Source of the DNA: an uncultured Lachnospiraceae bacterium
GTDB lineage: Bacteria > Bacillota > Clostridia > Lachnospirales > Lachnospiraceae
DNA: 64,000 nt
NCBI GenBank assembly: GCA_945949045.1
Contig: CAMFDG010000002.1
Coordinates: 1-64,000, forward strand
Direction of reading: 5' to 3'
The translations under genes and the position numbers were made by a program. How positions within the stretch are numbered: the stretch's first letter is position 1; the number at the start of each line of letters is the position of its first letter. Below the pieces are notes generated by a model, which did not search any database, had not been told where the DNA came from, and worked only from the letters and a program-made list of their open reading frames with translations. Shown in pieces: positions 26,440-35,017 of the stretch.

Positions 26440-26640
26440 TGTTCCACTCCTATGCTGCAGGCAGGTCTCCTGACTTCGCGGATCAAAGCTCATGACCGTC
26501 TTCCCGGTTTCCCAGTGACATCTATGGTCCCTCGCTCCCCGCTCACAGTGACGAGTTCGTACAGGATTTGCACCTGTTTCCCTTTTCATTCTGCCTGTAA
26601 GAAACTGTTCTGTTTCTTACAGCAAAACACCTGCATTTGT
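26440..26640 (-). ncRNA. Cobalamin riboswitch upstream of cbiK
   Basis: Minus-strand conserved blocks appear in order: AACAGGTGCAAATCCTGT, ACGAACTCGTCACTGTGA, CGGGGAGCGAGGGACC, TGTCACTGGGAAACCGGGAA and GAAGTCAGGAGACCTGCC. These are the hallmark segments of the adenosylcobalamin-binding aptamer, including the B12-box region. High cobalamin would repress the cbiK and transporter set through the terminator at 26262-26300. Ends are approximate. Confidence 0.95.
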
Positions 26641-26748
26641 AACCATAACACAATTCTGCTTATTTGTAAACAAAACAGTTCATTTTTTCGTGCTTTACAC
26701 CTCCCGTCGAATCTCCTAAGTCCTATCACATTTTCCCGATTTCATGAA

Positions 26749-27057
26749 TCACGATTTCCCAATCATTGTTTCCCAGTCCTTGTTTCCCTCCATGTATCCA
26801 AACGAGTCCTTGTCTCTAAAACTCTCCAGCAGTTTTTCTTTCATTCCCTCAAGGAAAACACTCTCCGGTCCTTTGAATGTCATGTGCTGAAATAATTTTG
26901 ATTTTTGAAAGGGAGCCAGCAATGCAATATCCGGGTTCGAGTTCCCGTTCTCCCATTTATTCACCGCCGGAGTTGTCACTCCAAGCCTATTGGCCATCTC
27001 TTCCTGTGTGAGACCTGCTTCTTTTCTATATTTCCGAATAACTGCTGCAATGTTCAT
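26749..27057 (-). CDS. XRE-family regulator with internal deletion
   Basis: The N-terminal 50 residues are a Cro/C1-type helix-turn-helix: YRKEAGLTQEEMANRLGVTT followed by PAVNKWENGNSNPDIALLAP. Full members of the subfamily that I recall have about 370 residues, with a TPR-like middle and a tail ending QHMTFK...LKEKLL..FRD..SFGYM. Here NPDIALLAPF is joined directly to QKSKLFQHMTFKGPESVFLE and ESFRDKDSFGYMEG. About 250 residues appear lost while the frame is kept. A 102-residue protein could still be made and bind DNA. AGGTTTGAAC precedes the ATG at 27057. It lies upstream of the cobalamin riboswitch on the same strand. Confidence 0.75.
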   Translation of the reverse strand: MNIAAVIRKYRKEAGLTQEEMANRLGVTTPAVNKWENGNSNPDIALLAPFQKSKLFQHMTFKGPESVFLEGMKEKLLESFRDKDSFGYMEGNKDWETMIGKS

Positions 27058-27179
27058 GTTCAAACCTCCAAATAATGTATTCAAAAGCTTTTGTACCTAT
27101 ATCATAACAGGTATTTTTCGCCGGCACAATTGAGCAGTTGTTAAATGCCATTTCAGGAAGTTAACCAGCAATTAAATAA

Positions 27180-27203
27180 GCACACAGAACAGACTCTGTG
27201 TGC
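27180..27203. terminator. Hairpin after the SGNH esterase gene
   Basis: Perfect 9-bp stem GCACACAGA / TCTGTGTGC with a 6-nt loop lies 20 bp downstream of the esterase stop. The trailing T tract on the minus strand is weak (TTATTTAATT). Confidence 0.6.
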
Positions 27204-27222
27204 CTATAAACAATTGTAATTA

Positions 27223-28269
27223 TTAATCCTCCCACACGGGAATATCCAGATTTTCAATATATGCTGCCAATTCGTCAGACATTTCATCTGCCTCCGTAGC
27301 CCGAATATGCCCGGGAGTTCCCACACTGTTTCTTGTGTAAAGGAAATGGCGGACACGAGAATCTCCCAGACCCTGACAGACCTCCTCAATGGCATCATCC
27401 CAGCTCTTATCATGTTCTAAGATGGTCGTAGCCAGAATCACCACCGCTTTCGGGTATTTCTCCCGAATCTTCTGAATAAAGAGACGGTAATGCTCCTTCC
27501 ACCTCTTTGCCATGGCACCATTCGGATCATTTTTCATAAAATCCTCCGGATGGGCATCATTCTGACCCACTGCAATGATCACCACATGGGGCGTATATTT
27601 GGAAAAATCCCATGGAGTCGGTGTGGTCAGGTTCGGGTAATAATGTACTTTATCCCAAACTTCCTCCATACCGATAAAAATAGGATCCTCCACCCAGCCA
27701 GTTCCACGCATGAGCGGGATTCCTCCCTGGGCAATATCATGAATCTGCGCATGTAGCTTTCGTGCCGTCATCCAGGAATAGGAATACCAGCTGTTGCTAT
27801 ACTCGCCATTGTGCTCCGGGTCCGGCCTGCCCACATAATCCAGCGCCTCCGACACCTCTCCTGCAGAAACGGAATCCCCGTACACCTCGATTCTCCGCCG
27901 GGGAACCGGAAGGGGATCTAACAATTCGCTGCCCTCCGAGAGATACAAATGCTCCAGGACCAGCTCATGGCAGCTATCCATCCGTTTAAAAAACAGAATT
28001 TTATGTTTGCGGTTTCGCTCTTCTTTGACCAGCGTGATTTCCGTCTCCCCGTTTTCGTTTAAAAGCCACTGTCTCTGGATGCCATCCACAATGGCCCCTA
28101 CCCGGTTATCCCAATACTTGTGGCGGTTTTTCACCACAAGCTTTGCCTCATTTCCCCAAAAGCAGAATTGTAAGGAGGTTGCCGGGAAAATCCACTCCGG
28201 TTTTTTCGAATCCGTCTGATCAATTCTTCCGCAATATACTAATTTATGGTTGTCTAATGCAATTTCCAT
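27223..28269 (-). CDS. SGNH hydrolase, carbohydrate esterase family 2-like
   Basis: The 348-residue protein has no signal peptide. The N-terminal 120 residues form a jelly-roll-like domain (FPATSLQFCFWGNEAKLVV), as in CE2 acetyl esterases. The catalytic SGNH domain then begins IEVYGDSVSAGEVSEA (nucleophile Ser near residue 131). It continues with IAQGGIPLMRG (oxyanion Gly), VVIIAVGQNDAHPEDF (Asn block) and TPGHIRATEADEMSDEL (catalytic His). CE2 enzymes de-acetylate plant polysaccharide fragments; a cytoplasmic location suggests action on imported oligosaccharides. Ribosome site AAAGGAAAG. Appears monocistronic with a hairpin downstream. Confidence 0.87.
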   Translation of the reverse strand: MEIALDNHKLVYCGRIDQTDSKKPEWIFPATSLQFCFWGNEAKLVVKNRHKYWDNRVGAIVDGIQRQWLLNENGETEITLVKEERNRKHKILFFKRMDSCHELVLEHLYLSEGSELLDPLPVPRRRIEVYGDSVSAGEVSEALDYVGRPDPEHNGEYSNSWYSYSWMTARKLHAQIHDIAQGGIPLMRGTGWVEDPIFIGMEEVWDKVHYYPNLTTPTPWDFSKYTPHVVIIAVGQNDAHPEDFMKNDPNGAMAKRWKEHYRLFIQKIREKYPKAVVILATTILEHDKSWDDAIEEVCQGLGDSRVRHFLYTRNSVGTPGHIRATEADEMSDELAAYIENLDIPVWED

Positions 28270-28295
28270 ATTTCTTTCCTTTCCAATCCCAACTG

Positions 28296-28785
28296 TTAAT
28301 CCAATACCAAGTACATTGGATCATTTTTATTAATTTCCATATTGTTTTCTTTTTCCATATATTTTGAAAAATCGCAAAATAAATTACGTTCATAAAAGCG
28401 CCTTGCTTTTTTATCAGCGTAAAGAACAATATATCTTGCAGAAGCCATTTCTTCAGCAATCTTTCGACAATGTAAGATAGCTTCAATCATAACAGCATCA
28501 CTAAAATATCTATGTTCATTAGGAATACTGCTTTCTTCCGACTCTTTATCCATATGCAGCTTCTGGTACTTTGTGTCCACAGCAAATACTTCTCTCTTTT
28601 CTGAGTTCCAAACTTTAAAGGGCAATCCATCATCCGAATCAACAATTCCATCTTTAATCATTTCGTCATGAATAAAATGATCCATTTTTTTCATTTCCGC
28701 AAGAAAAAGCCTGAAGTAATTCATAGTCTTCAGGCTTAATCAAGTCATATTCATACTTTATTACTTCTCCGTATAAATACCCCAT
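28296..28785 (-). pseudogene. GNAT-like acetyltransferase with homopolymer frameshift
   Basis: The intact protein should start at ATG 28785 (MGYLYGEVIKYEYDLIKPED, LLQAFSCGNEK). It should continue KMDHFIHDEMIKDGIVDSDD in the frame open from 28724. A run of seven A (28685-28691, minus strand), where six would keep frame, breaks it after GNEK. The later part has DTKYQKLHMDKESEESS, FSDAVMIEAILHCRKIAEEM, the acetyl-CoA-fold end YIVLYADKKARRFYERNLF and MEKENNMEINKNDPMYL. The join EVFAVDTKYQ also suggests a short in-frame deletion of about 25-30 residues between two VFAV-like motifs, judged against relatives I recall. The gene is AT-rich compared with its neighbours and starts within the stop codon of the 52-codon gene upstream (TAATG). 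It may be the toxin of a toxin-antitoxin-like pair. Confidence 0.7.
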
Positions 28786-28943
28786 TAATTCTTTTTTGAT
28801 GCTACCGTGTCAGCTTTTGTTTTTCTATTTTCAAAACGTTTAATAGCATCTGAACTTGTGTTTCCTTTTCTTTCAAAAAATTCTGAAACTTTTTGACTAC
28901 TAAGAACAAAAGCACCGTTAACTGGTTTTGTAATAGCTGCCAT
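28785..28943 (-). CDS. Small protein, putative partner (antitoxin-like) of the GNAT gene
   Basis: The gene has 52 codons, reading MAAITKPVNGAFVLSSQKVS then EFFERKGNTSSDAIKRFENR and a lysine-rich tail. The AAAGGGATG region precedes the ATG. Its TAA stop overlaps the ATG of the GNAT gene, so the two are translationally coupled. The FVLSSQKVSEFF part followed by a basic tail fits a small partner protein. I do not recognise a named family, and the antitoxin role is inferred only from size, order and coupling. AT-rich like its partner, suggesting transfer as a unit. Confidence 0.65.
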   Translation of the reverse strand: MAAITKPVNGAFVLSSQKVSEFFERKGNTSSDAIKRFENRKTKADTVASKKN

Positions 28944-29072
28944 AGTATCATCCCTTTCTTTCGTATTATTATTCTTTTTAATTCCTAATACTTCTCTCTA
29001 CAATTAGTGTCGGCTTCTTCTGTGAAAAACTAAACACCTATCCTTAAATAACAGAAAACTATCTGTGTCTTA

Positions 29073-29101
29073 AATATAGCATCCTCCAGTTTTTTTTGCA
29101 A
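29073..29101 (-). promoter_or_regulatory. Promoter of the small-protein/GNAT pair
   Basis: Minus-strand -35 TTGCAA (29096-29101) and -10 TATATT (29073-29078) have a 17-bp spacer. They leave a leader of about 130 nt without a recognisable structure. Confidence 0.55.
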
Positions 29102-29111
29102 TACTTTACTT

Positions 29112-30803
29112 TTATACGCTGAAATGCTGCATGCTCTCCTCCAGCCCATCCGCAATGGTCTTGAGCCCCTCAGTGCTGCCCTCCACCTGCCGGAAGCTCT
29201 CCGTCACAAGATTTGCATTGGCATTGACCTCCTGGGTGGTAGCCGCATTCTGCCTTGCAATCTCCGAAAGCTCGGCAACGGTCTTAATAATTTCCTGCCT
29301 GGTGCCATCCAGGTAACTTACGCTCTCCTCAATTCCCTTCATGTCCTCTAAGGAATCTCTTAATTTCACCATCACCTCATCGGTAATGGACCGGGTGGCC
29401 TGGATCTGATCGGTCTGATTCTCTATGGTACGAGCCACCTGATCCATGGTGGCAACCGCCTGATTGGAATCCGAGATCAGCTGGGAAATAATGTCGTCAA
29501 TCCGGCTGCTGGATTCATTGGACTGGGCTGCCAGCTTCTGAATCTGCTCTGCCACAACGGCGAAGCCCCTTCCGTTCTCCCCGGCCCGGGCTGCCTCGAT
29601 GCTGGCATTTAAGCTCAGCAGGCTGGTCTCGTCGGCAATGGCTGCAATGATTTCTGTGGCTTCCTTGATTTTCTGGGCAGACTCGTTGGTCTTAAGGGTC
29701 TGTCTAGAAATCTCCTCCACCAGACGTCTCACCTCCTCATTGCTGTCCAGCAGCATATGAATAGTCTTTGCGCCTTCCTCCTCGGAATCCTCCATGGCCT
29801 TTGCATTCCGCTTCATTTCCAGCATCTGCTTTGAGGTCTGCTCGATTCTCTCCCCCATGTCTGCCACATGAAGGGAGGCCTGCTCCGAAATGGCAGCCTG
29901 CTGGGAAGCACTCTGTGCAATGGTGTTTACCGCAGAACCCACCTCTCTCATGGATTCCGTGGTCTGCCTTGCGGTTCCCTCCAGATTCCCGGAGGCATGA
30001 AGCACCGCCTTGGTATTGTCTGCAATTTTCTCAATACTCTGGGACATCTCTGTCTGGAGCACTTTCATTGCCCGGGACAGATCCCCGATCTCATCCTTCC
30101 TCTTCAGAAGCTTCCCGTCAATGTTGGTCCGAAGGTCACCTCTTGCCACCGATTGAACCAAACCAATACTCTTCTTCAGAGAGCCCGTCATGGAGGTGGT
30201 AAAAATCACCGCAAGGAGAATACATACCAGCATGACAGAAAGAGTCACGCCAATAATCATATAGATGATTTTATTGACTGCTGCGTCCTTTCTCGCCTTA
30301 TCGGTTCCCACAAAAATCATGCCGACGGGTGTACTCTCTCCATCCTGAAATACCGGAACATAATAGCCGTAGCAGATTTCTCCGTCCAGAGAAACCGCCT
30401 TGCTGAAATAATCCTGTCCACCCTCTAACACCAGCTTTTTAATTTTATCTCCGGCTGGAGAACCTAAGATCCGGTTGCCTTCCTTGTCCTTTGCAGAGGT
30501 CATAATCCTCTGATCCCCATAGAAAAAGGTCACATCCACGCCCGCTTTTTCCTTAATGCTGTCCACAATGCTTTCGGACCGGGAAATATTATAGCTTCCC
30601 TTCCAGATATCGCCATTGTCCGCCTTAAGGTAGTCTCCCTGATTCTGGTCGTAGGCAGCCAGAGTTGCCGTTGCGGCGCTCTTTAATGCTTCTTGTGTCT
30701 CCTCTACCAGAGAACCCTTCACCACCGTCAGTGCAATCAGGATAACGATAGCCCCCAGCGTCGTCACAGGAAGGACAATCAGTGAAAATATTTTCTTCTT
30801 CAT
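29112..30803 (-). CDS. Methyl-accepting chemotaxis protein
   Basis: The 563-residue chemoreceptor has transmembrane helix 1 ([19 protein letters not shown]) and an extracytoplasmic Cache-like sensor with [16 protein letters not shown] and [12 protein letters not shown]...[11 protein letters not shown]. Transmembrane helix 2 near residue 190 ([18 protein letters not shown]), a HAMP linker and a long helical signalling domain follow. The signalling hairpin tip is conserved: [20 protein letters not shown] then [20 protein letters not shown]. The gene starts 12 bp after the stop of a BMP-type binding lipoprotein, with GGAGG in between, so the two are co-transcribed. I infer that the binding protein and receptor serve the same ligand response. 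Confidence 0.95.
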   Translation of the reverse strand: MKKKIFSLIVLPVTTLGAIVILIALTVVKGSLVEETQEALKSAATATLAAYDQNQGDYLKADNGDIWKGSYNISRSESIVDSIKEKAGVDVTFFYGDQRIMTSAKDKEGNRILGSPAGDKIKKLVLEGGQDYFSKAVSLDGEICYGYYVPVFQDGESTPVGMIFVGTDKARKDAAVNKIIYMIIGVTLSVMLVCILLAVIFTTSMTGSLKKSIGLVQSVARGDLRTNIDGKLLKRKDEIGDLSRAMKVLQTEMSQSIEKIADNTKAVLHASGNLEGTARQTTESMREVGSAVNTIAQSASQQAAISEQASLHVADMGERIEQTSKQMLEMKRNAKAMEDSEEEGAKTIHMLLDSNEEVRRLVEEISRQTLKTNESAQKIKEATEIIAAIADETSLLSLNASIEAARAGENGRGFAVVAEQIQKLAAQSNESSSRIDDIISQLISDSNQAVATMDQVARTIENQTDQIQATRSITDEVMVKLRDSLEDMKGIEESVSYLDGTRQEIIKTVAELSEIARQNAATTQEVNANANLVTESFRQVEGSTEGLKTIADGLEESMQHFSV

Positions 30804-30815
30804 GGCAGCCTCCTT

Positions 30816-32000
30816 CTACTCAAGCACTTCCACATTCTTGTAATACCAGTTGATGCCTCCGGTAATGGTGGCATCATCCAGAGTTCCTCCGTCTTCGCCG
30901 ACGGTATCCCCGGTATTTGTCTCCATCACTCCGTCAAAAACATTGTAAGTGCCGGAGAGGATTTCTACCTTGGCCTCATCCACCTTTTCCTGTGTCCCGT
31001 CCACACAGAAATCAGCAAGATCTGTAATCTCTACCAGTCCCTCTTTCATACCACCGTAATAATTTTCCCCGTTCCAGGTACCATCAATGACACTCTGTAC
31101 CGCAGAAGTATAGTAGGCACTCCAGTTCCACACCACGCTGCACAGACAGGCATCCGGCGTCTCCTTTCTCATATCGGAGTTATAGCCAATGCCGTAGACA
31201 CCGGCCTCCTGGGCCATGGTCTGAGGAAAAGGGGTATCACAGTGCTGTGCCATCACATCGCAGCCCATGTCCAAAAGCTCCTTCGCGGCGGCCTTCTCCC
31301 CTTCCGGGTCATACCAGCTGTTGGTCACCTTCACATAGATCTTTGCATCCGGATTTACCGACGCAATGCCGATGGCAAAGGCGTCAATGCCTCCCGTCAC
31401 CTCGGAATTATCCATGCCCTGGGCTGCCACGTAGCCAATCTTATTGGTCTTTGTGTTCATCCCTGCTACAATTCCGCTCAGATACCGGGCCTGATAGATT
31501 CTTCCGAAATAATTGATAAAATTCTTCCCGTTGCTCTTGTATCCGGTTCCGTGGCAGAAATAAATATCCGGGTATTTCTCCGCCATTTTCTCTGTCGTAT
31601 CCATATAGCCCCAGCTGGTGGTGAAGATGATATTACAGCCCTCGTCCACACATTCCTGAAGAGCCTTTTCTACCGCTGCCTCATCCGTATCATCAATATT
31701 GATTTTCCGGTCAATCTGCTCATCACTTAGTCCCAGGTTCTTCTGCATTCCCTGGATGCCCAGATCGTGAGTATAGGTATATCCGCTTCCCTCTGCCGGA
31801 TCCGTCAGATGCAGGACCCCCACCTTGATTTCTTCCTTAGGGATTCCGTTTCCGGCGGACTCTGCCACCGTTTCCCCGGACTGGGTGCTGCCATAGCCTT
31901 CATTTGTCGCATAGTCGTCCACCGCCTGTCCTGCTCCGCAGCCGGTAATCAGCATCAGCGTAAAAAGCAGCGCTGCAATTCTTTTTACTTTTGTTTTCAT
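30816..32000 (-). CDS. BMP-family (PnrA/Med-like) substrate-binding lipoprotein
   Basis: The 394-residue protein has a lipobox (LFTLMLITGCGAG), an acidic Ser/Thr linker to about residue 50, and the BMP fold. Visible motifs are KVGVLHLTDPAEGSGYTYTH, NIIFTTSWGYMDTTEKMA, IYQARYLSGIVAGM, KIGYVAAQGMDNSEV, YVKVTNSWYDPEGEKAAAKE and DVMAQHCDTPFPQ. Members bind nucleosides and feed ABC importers. Here no permease or ATPase is adjacent; instead a chemoreceptor gene follows after 12 bp. It may work mainly as a ligand-presenting sensor protein, or supply a distant importer. GGGAGG precedes the ATG. Confidence 0.9.
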   Translation of the reverse strand: MKTKVKRIAALLFTLMLITGCGAGQAVDDYATNEGYGSTQSGETVAESAGNGIPKEEIKVGVLHLTDPAEGSGYTYTHDLGIQGMQKNLGLSDEQIDRKINIDDTDEAAVEKALQECVDEGCNIIFTTSWGYMDTTEKMAEKYPDIYFCHGTGYKSNGKNFINYFGRIYQARYLSGIVAGMNTKTNKIGYVAAQGMDNSEVTGGIDAFAIGIASVNPDAKIYVKVTNSWYDPEGEKAAAKELLDMGCDVMAQHCDTPFPQTMAQEAGVYGIGYNSDMRKETPDACLCSVVWNWSAYYTSAVQSVIDGTWNGENYYGGMKEGLVEITDLADFCVDGTQEKVDEAKVEILSGTYNVFDGVMETNTGDTVGEDGGTLDDATITGGINWYYKNVEVLE

Positions 32001-32068
32001 ATAACCTCCCTCATCCTGTAGCCAGCACCAATCTCCGTTCCAATCTAATCAGGCTTTGCAGAATTTTC

Positions 32069-34990
32069 TCAATGGTTCTTCGCCAGTTCCTTCTCAAACT
32101 CCGATTCCGGAATTGGTCTGGAATAAAAATATCCTTGCGCTATATAAGCTCCGATTTCCTGCATCAGATACACGTCCTCCACATTCTCGACACCCTCGCA
32201 GACAACCTGTGCATTGAGTGATTCAGAAAGGTCTACAATACCCCGCATGATTTTAATCTGACGATCCTTATCCTCCTGATTGAGCAGGAAAGAACGATCC
32301 AGCTTAATGACAGAGGCCGGGATCTGCTCAAAAATACCCAGGGAAGAATATCCCGATCCGAAATCATCAATGGACAGACGGATTTCCAGCTCATGAAGCT
32401 TTTCCAGCGTTTTCTTCACATTGTGGGACTGCATCTCCTCCACCAGTATCGTCTCCGTAATCTCTACTTCGATCAATTCCTTCGGAATTTCGTACTGTTC
32501 CAGTATCTCCATAAAATGCTCCGGAAAGCCACTCTTAATGAAATGGAGTCTTGAAAAATTGCAGGATATCGTCACCACCGGAAGTCCCTGATCCAGACGT
32601 CTCCTTATCATTTTGCAGGCACACTCGTATACAAAGAAATCGATTTCCGTAATCCTGCCGGTCTGCTCATAATAGGGCACAAAGAAACCCGGTGATTTGA
32701 TCATTCCCCGCTCCTCGGGATTTAAGAAGCGGACAAGAGCCTCAGCCCCTACAATATTACCGTTTCGAATATCCACCTTAGGCTGATAGAAGGTAACGAA
32801 ATCACGGTCAATTTTTGCATCGTCCAGAAGTTTTTCCTTCTCATGCCGTTCCTTGACCTGTTTTTCCAGTTTCTCATCGTAGGTTTTCATCTCGGTTCCC
32901 GGCGTGGTTCCCGCAGAATCCAGCGCCTGGTTCGCATAATTGATGGCCTTGCGAAGATCGATCACATCATCCGGAATATGGTAAATGCCTACCTGCAAAA
33001 GCATCCGGTTATCTGTCTCCTCCAGAATGGTCTGCTCGATCCGCTCCTTGAGCTTCTGGATTCGCTTGGTAAAAGCCGACCGATCCGTGTAATTGAGGAG
33101 CAGTACAAAACGATCTCCCTGGTTTCTTGCACAGATTTCTGTCCTTCGATCCATATGTTTTGTGAGAATCTCTGCAAGGAGCTCTAAAAGATGTTCTCCG
33201 GCATTCCATCCATAGATGACATTGTAGCGCCTGAATTGGGAAATATTCACATCCACCAGCGCATAGGAGCCCCGCCGTTCCGGCAGAATCCGCTGTTCTC
33301 CCCAGAAGATCAGATAATTGAGATTCCAGATATCCATCTTGGTATCCTTATACATCAGGTTCTGGATCTGCTTCCCGTCCCGCACGATGTGGTTTGCACC
33401 AATAAGAACCAGCACCACAACAACCAGCAGCCCGATAATGATCCACTGACTGTTGTTTCCCAGAAACTGAACCAATGTTGTAAGGGTAGAAGGATTCTCC
33501 TTCAGCATATACTCGTTGACGGTTTTGGTATCGATCTGGGAGATCGTTTTGCCCAGGATGCTTCCCAGCAGATCGTCCTCCCTGCGGATTGCCATGGAAA
33601 CCTTATATTCGCTGCTTAACACATTTTTGATCTGAAGATTTCCATAGGTAAACCTTGTCCGCATCAGATTCTCTGCCAGATAGCCATCACAGAATACCGC
33701 ATCCGCCTCTTTCTTTCGAACCGCTTCAATACACTCCTTCTGGGTTCCGTAGGTGACAATTTCCAGACCATTGGTCTGCATCATGCTGCCTACTTTATCC
33801 GTCAGGAAAGAAACGGTTGCCAGCTTATGAATTGAGCTCACAGTTCTGTTTTTCTGCGTGACAATCACAAGGGGCACCTCAGAATATTCGCATACTCCCT
33901 TCAGCCGGTGGGAATCCAACAGTCGCGAAGTATCCGTATTGTATGCCAGAATATCAATCTGACCACTGCAAAGCATATGCCGTGCCATCTGCCGGCTGGC
34001 AACCTTGCAATACTCCAGCTTGATTCCGGTAATATTCAGACTGCTGTCCAGCAGTTCCCTGGTAAGTCCCTTGAATTCTCCGTCCTCCTCGTAGGAAAAA
34101 GGATAGAACCCGTCCAGATAACCAATCACCAGTGTCTTTTTATTCTCCAGATACTGCGACTCCTCCAGAGTCAGCATGGTGGCCTTGTCGAATCTGCTGT
34201 AGTAGAACCGGTTCATAAGATCCGTCTCCAGCTGCGGACGGTTTATTTTCAGGTCTACAATTCCCTGATTCAGTTCCTGCATCAGATCCTCATTTCCCTT
34301 GTAGGTAATATAGTAAAAAGGCTTTGGAGAAAATCTCGCCAACAAACGCTGCCCCTTTTTTACCTCTGTAAAGGAGTGCAAAAAAACATCGATTTTTCCT
34401 GCATCCAATGCCTCCTGCATCTCTTTCGTCGTATCATACTCCCGAATCGTAGGGTGCTCAATTCCGTTTTTCCTTGCATACTGCAGAAAATCATCCTTGC
34501 GGATGTAGCCCTTTACCATACCAAAGATACAGTGGCGCATCGCCTCAAAATCCTCGTAGGCGATCTTACTGTCGGAATTGGTTGCAACCACGCCAAAGGT
34601 ATACCCACTGGCCAGGTCCGCGTACAGGAAATCCTGGGCACGCTCGTGGGAATACTGGGCAGCCCCCACCAGATCTACCTTCTTATCCCGAAGCAGACGA
34701 AGGGCATCCTCCCAACTGTCGCAGGACACATATTTAATATCCCAATCCGTATACTCGTTCAGGGCATTTAAGTACTCTACATCCATTCCGGTGCAGGAGC
34801 CATCCTCCCCCATCTCGTGAAACCCCTCCATCGGGAAAAATGCGACCTTTACCACCCTCCGGTCAGAGGCTGCCGCCGATATTCCCAACGCACCAAGAAC
34901 ACAGCCAAACAAACATATGTCCAGAAGCCATTTCCATAATTTATGTTTCGATATAACGCTCTTAACGGAACTGATAAAAATCACCCCCAA
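32069..34990 (-). CDS. Membrane sensor with two SBP domains, degenerate GGDEF and intact EAL
   Basis: The 973-residue protein has a signal/TM segment, then two family-3 solute-binding domains (about 45-275, VVKVAFFPMEGFHEMGEDGS; about 285-500, KTLVIGYLDGFYPFSYEEDG). A transmembrane helix (WIIIGLLVVVVLVLIGAN) precedes a GGDEF domain whose signature reads NQGDRFVLLL, so diguanylate cyclase activity is unlikely. The C-terminal EAL domain keeps the catalytic set: GAEALVRFLN, TISCNFSRLHF, EVEITETILVEE, LSIDDFGSGYSSL, VIKLDRSFL, VVCEGVENVED and AQGYFYSRPI. It should hydrolyse c-di-GMP in response to a small extracellular ligand. The start is uncertain. TTG 34990 lacks a ribosome site, while an ATG at 35007 with a strong GAGAGGAG site is out of frame, closes after eight codons and could be rejoined by one extra base. 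Confidence 0.9.
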   Translation of the reverse strand: MGVIFISSVKSVISKHKLWKWLLDICLFGCVLGALGISAAASDRRVVKVAFFPMEGFHEMGEDGSCTGMDVEYLNALNEYTDWDIKYVSCDSWEDALRLLRDKKVDLVGAAQYSHERAQDFLYADLASGYTFGVVATNSDSKIAYEDFEAMRHCIFGMVKGYIRKDDFLQYARKNGIEHPTIREYDTTKEMQEALDAGKIDVFLHSFTEVKKGQRLLARFSPKPFYYITYKGNEDLMQELNQGIVDLKINRPQLETDLMNRFYYSRFDKATMLTLEESQYLENKKTLVIGYLDGFYPFSYEEDGEFKGLTRELLDSSLNITGIKLEYCKVASRQMARHMLCSGQIDILAYNTDTSRLLDSHRLKGVCEYSEVPLVIVTQKNRTVSSIHKLATVSFLTDKVGSMMQTNGLEIVTYGTQKECIEAVRKKEADAVFCDGYLAENLMRTRFTYGNLQIKNVLSSEYKVSMAIRREDDLLGSILGKTISQIDTKTVNEYMLKENPSTLTTLVQFLGNNSQWIIIGLLVVVVLVLIGANHIVRDGKQIQNLMYKDTKMDIWNLNYLIFWGEQRILPERRGSYALVDVNISQFRRYNVIYGWNAGEHLLELLAEILTKHMDRRTEICARNQGDRFVLLLNYTDRSAFTKRIQKLKERIEQTILEETDNRMLLQVGIYHIPDDVIDLRKAINYANQALDSAGTTPGTEMKTYDEKLEKQVKERHEKEKLLDDAKIDRDFVTFYQPKVDIRNGNIVGAEALVRFLNPEERGMIKSPGFFVPYYEQTGRITEIDFFVYECACKMIRRRLDQGLPVVTISCNFSRLHFIKSGFPEHFMEILEQYEIPKELIEVEITETILVEEMQSHNVKKTLEKLHELEIRLSIDDFGSGYSSLGIFEQIPASVIKLDRSFLLNQEDKDRQIKIMRGIVDLSESLNAQVVCEGVENVEDVYLMQEIGAYIAQGYFYSRPIPESEFEKELAKNH

Positions 34991-35017
34991 CAGACAAATT
35001 CGCCCATTTCTCCTCTC

